Made by a program: the position numbers and the translations under genes | Notes under the pieces: model-generated | What the model was told of the DNA's origin: nothing | Seen by the model: the letters and a program-made list of their open reading frames with translations, nothing else | Database searches by the model: none | Shown: positions 6,552-7,900 of the stretch, in pieces | Position numbering within the stretch: the stretch's first letter is position 1 | Layout: the number at the start of each line of letters is the position of its first letter | Origin: DATCVA01 sp036567205 | GTDB lineage: Bacteria; Pseudomonadota; Gammaproteobacteria; Burkholderiales; Burkholderiaceae_B | Length of the DNA: 7,900 bases | Assembly: GCA_036567205.1 (NCBI GenBank) | Contig: DATCVA010000265.1 | Location: 1 to 7,900 of the forward strand | Direction of reading: 5' to 3'

Positions 6552-6932
6552 CTACGCGGCCTTTTTATCGAACAAGATAAAATCCTTGTGGCCAAAGCCC
6601 TGAATAATTAAAAACCGGCAGGCCCGGTCGGTGTGATTAAAGGGGCGATGGGCGACTTTGGCCTCGGCCTTGGCCGCCTGGCCCACTTCGAGGGTCTGCA
6701 CCTCATACGGCTCACCGGTGTCCACATCCACGCACGCGAGCTTCATGCTGCCTTCTATGCAGTAGAAAATGTCGTAGCAGTCCGAATGCCAATGCAGCGG
6801 CACCTCTTCGCCTGGGGCCAAGGTGAACTCCATGACCGTAAGCGAGGCGCTGCGTGCAACCCATTTACGTTCTTGCACTGCGTAGGTCTTGCTTTGCTCT
6901 TCAATGCCTTCAAAGGCGGGAAGCTTCTTCAT
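6552..6932 (-). CDS. Small single-domain cupin protein
   Basis: This 126-residue cupin is predicted to be a small beta-barrel metal-binding protein. The first cupin motif reads HWHSDCYDIFYCIEG (47-61): His47 and His49 are the usual ligands, but the normal Glu position is Asp54. The second motif has AHRPFNH, with His95 followed by Asn99 (H-x3-N), and lacks the PxG lead-in. Such proteins act as isomerases, dioxygenases, lyases or non-catalytic binding proteins, so the reaction is unknown. The ATG at 6932 (MKKLPAF) has AGGACA just upstream. A longer reading from a TTG at 6974 would add 14 unconserved residues with no clear ribosome site. It is second in the operon, 63 bp after the SDR-like gene and 41 bp before the receptor gene. 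No signal peptide is seen, so it is cytoplasmic and may process the same compound as the nitrilase. Confidence 0.85.
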   Translation of the reverse strand: MKKLPAFEGIEEQSKTYAVQERKWVARSASLTVMEFTLAPGEEVPLHWHSDCYDIFYCIEGSMKLACVDVDTGEPYEVQTLEVGQAAKAEAKVAHRPFNHTDRACRFLIIQGFGHKDFILFDKKAA

Positions 6933-6995
6933 CAAACTTGTCCTATCAATTATGTTACGGCCCAACGGGACCAAAAAGATCCGAACTAAGGAGAC

Positions 6996-7775
6996 TTAAA
7001 ACGTTCCAGGGTATTCGCCCCCATCGAGTAGCAGGTTCTGGCCGGTAATAAAGCCGGCATGGGCGCTTGCGAAAAAGGCGCATGCCTGGCCAAATTCTTC
7101 AATGTGGCCAAATCGCGCTGCCGGTATGGCGTCAACCTGCGCCTGCATCACCTCGTCGCTTGCGCGGCCCGAGGCCTTAGCGCCAGCAGCTATGATTGCT
7201 GCCCGCCGATCCGTATCGAATGCGCCTGGCAGCAAGTTATTGATCGTCACGTTGTGGGCAGCCACCTGGCGAGCTAAGCCCGCGACTGCACCGGTGAGTC
7301 CGGCTCTTGCGCCGTTTGAGAGGCCCAATATGCCAATGGGCGCTTTGACCGAGCTGGAGGTGATGTTGATAATGCGACCAAAGCGCCTCTCTACCATTCC
7401 AGGGATCACCGCGCGCATGAGCTCCAGCGGTGTGATCATGTTTTGATCCAGCGCGGCGAGCCAGTCTTCACGCCCCCAGTCCTGAAAGCTGCCTGGGCCC
7501 GGGCCAGCTGCGTTTGTCACCAGAATGTCTGGGTTGGGGCAAGCCGCATGCAGCTGGGCCCGACCCGCGTCGGTGGTGACATCTGCAGCGACCATGGTGA
7601 CCTTTTCGCCCGTTTGGGCTTCGATCTGTGCTGCAGTAAGCGCCAGCACCTCTGGGTCGCGCCCATTAATCGTGATCGCCACGCCTTCACGCGCCAATGC
7701 GATCGCACATCCCTTACCTAGCCCGCGGCTCGATGCGCACACGATGGCGCGTCGCCCTGCTATTCCATAATCCAT
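6996..7775 (-). CDS. SDR-family oxidoreductase-like protein with an altered catalytic tetrad
   Basis: This 259-residue protein has the short-chain dehydrogenase/reductase Rossmann fold. The nucleotide-binding turn is CASSRGLGKG (13-22), where the usual TG is CA. Later motifs are NGRD (37-40), ADV (65-67), and TNAAG (87-91, in place of NNAG). The helix-4 Asn is kept at 112, and Ser residues at 140-142 fit the catalytic Ser. The normal Tyr-x3-Lys is replaced: in GLSNGARAGL the aligned residues are Ser153 and Arg157. The C-terminal part (PGAFDTDR 183-190, ITGQNLLLDGGEYPGTF 243-259) is normal. It fits the 3-oxoacyl-ACP-reductase-like SDR subgroup known to diverge at the catalytic and cofactor motifs. 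The ATG at 7775 is preceded by AAGGCGAG. A GTG 63 bp upstream in frame would add 21 unconserved residues and is rejected. It is the first gene of the operon. Confidence 0.88.
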   Translation of the reverse strand: MDYGIAGRRAIVCASSRGLGKGCAIALAREGVAITINGRDPEVLALTAAQIEAQTGEKVTMVAADVTTDAGRAQLHAACPNPDILVTNAAGPGPGSFQDWGREDWLAALDQNMITPLELMRAVIPGMVERRFGRIINITSSSVKAPIGILGLSNGARAGLTGAVAGLARQVAAHNVTINNLLPGAFDTDRRAAIIAAGAKASGRASDEVMQAQVDAIPAARFGHIEEFGQACAFFASAHAGFITGQNLLLDGGEYPGTF

Positions 7776-7900
7776 CTTTACTCGCCTTTTTAGTTTGATG
7801 TATCTTTCAGTAAGTATGTCTGCATTTTCGGCTTCCACCTATGGGTTTAATGCATAGCAGAGTTGTGCTCGTGACCTATCTTGAATAGCGCGACACGGAT
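7776..7900 (-). promoter_or_regulatory. 5' region of the SDR-cupin-receptor-nitrilase operon
   Basis: No gene was found from the SDR start to the right edge, so the operon promoter is expected here, reading leftward. The 60 bp next to the gene are A/T-rich. No strong -35/-10 pair is seen: TAAAAA at 7792-7787 is only a weak -10 candidate, with no good -35. A poor core promoter together with an upstream dyad is typical of activator-dependent LysR targets. AAGGCGAG just before the ATG is the ribosome-binding site. Confidence 0.45.
7839..7857 (-). promoter_or_regulatory. Candidate LysR-type regulator box (T-N11-A dyad)
   Basis: The plus strand reads CTATGGGTTTAATGCATAG, so CTATG and CATAG form perfect 5-bp inverted arms around 9 nt, with the T-N11-A core typical of LysR boxes. 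It lies 64-82 bp upstream of the SDR start codon, the distance expected if transcription starts very close to the gene. Binding by the LysR protein at 3511-4476 is inferred from genomic proximity. Confidence 0.45.

Noticed and set aside
6933..6974. Longer cupin from a TTG start
   Set aside because: A rare start codon with no clear ribosome site; AGGACA precedes the ATG at 6932.
7776..7838. GTG start 21 codons upstream for the SDR-like protein
   Set aside because: The added residues are charged and unlike SDR N-termini, and the ATG at 7775 has a ribosome site and the expected distance to the Rossmann motif.

Overview
The window looks like a betaproteobacterial chromosome, probably Burkholderiales and perhaps Alcaligenaceae (Bordetella/Achromobacter/Pusillimonas-like). 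This is inferred from a DUF1854 protein overlapping an upstream gene, a Bug/TctC-type periplasmic receptor next to a catabolic enzyme, and moderately high G+C. No rRNA or tRNA gene and no CRISPR array was seen.

Layout. (1) Positions 1-2991, plus strand, are ordinary backbone: the last codons of an upstream gene (probably the ABC transporter that usually precedes DUF1854), a complete DUF1854 protein, and a large MscS-type mechanosensitive channel with a signal peptide and an extended multi-helix N-terminal part. (2) Positions 3001-3471 are a scar of mobile DNA. A 392-bp internally deleted IS1380-family derivative has perfect 17-bp terminal inverted repeats and only the last ~100 codons of a transposase. 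It is followed by what looks like one end of an IS21-family element with GTGGGTCA direct repeats. (3) Positions 3511-7900 are a catabolic cassette: a LysR-type regulator on the plus strand, convergent with a four-gene minus-strand operon transcribed as SDR-like protein, small cupin, Bug/TctC receptor, nitrilase.

Proposed working of the cassette (inference). The Bug receptor binds an organic anion or nitrile-related solute in the periplasm. Nitrilase hydrolyses a nitrile to a carboxylate and ammonia. The cupin and the SDR-like protein act on a related compound, and the LysR protein responds to a pathway metabolite. A 19-bp dyad with a T-N11-A core (CTATG-N9-CATAG) lies 64-82 bp upstream of the first operon gene and is a good candidate LysR box. 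The substrate cannot be read from the sequence.

The most notable points are the gene combination in the nitrilase operon, the SDR-like protein whose Tyr/Lys catalytic pair is replaced by Ser/Arg, the candidate LysR box, and the double insertion-sequence scar directly abutting the 5' side of the regulator gene.
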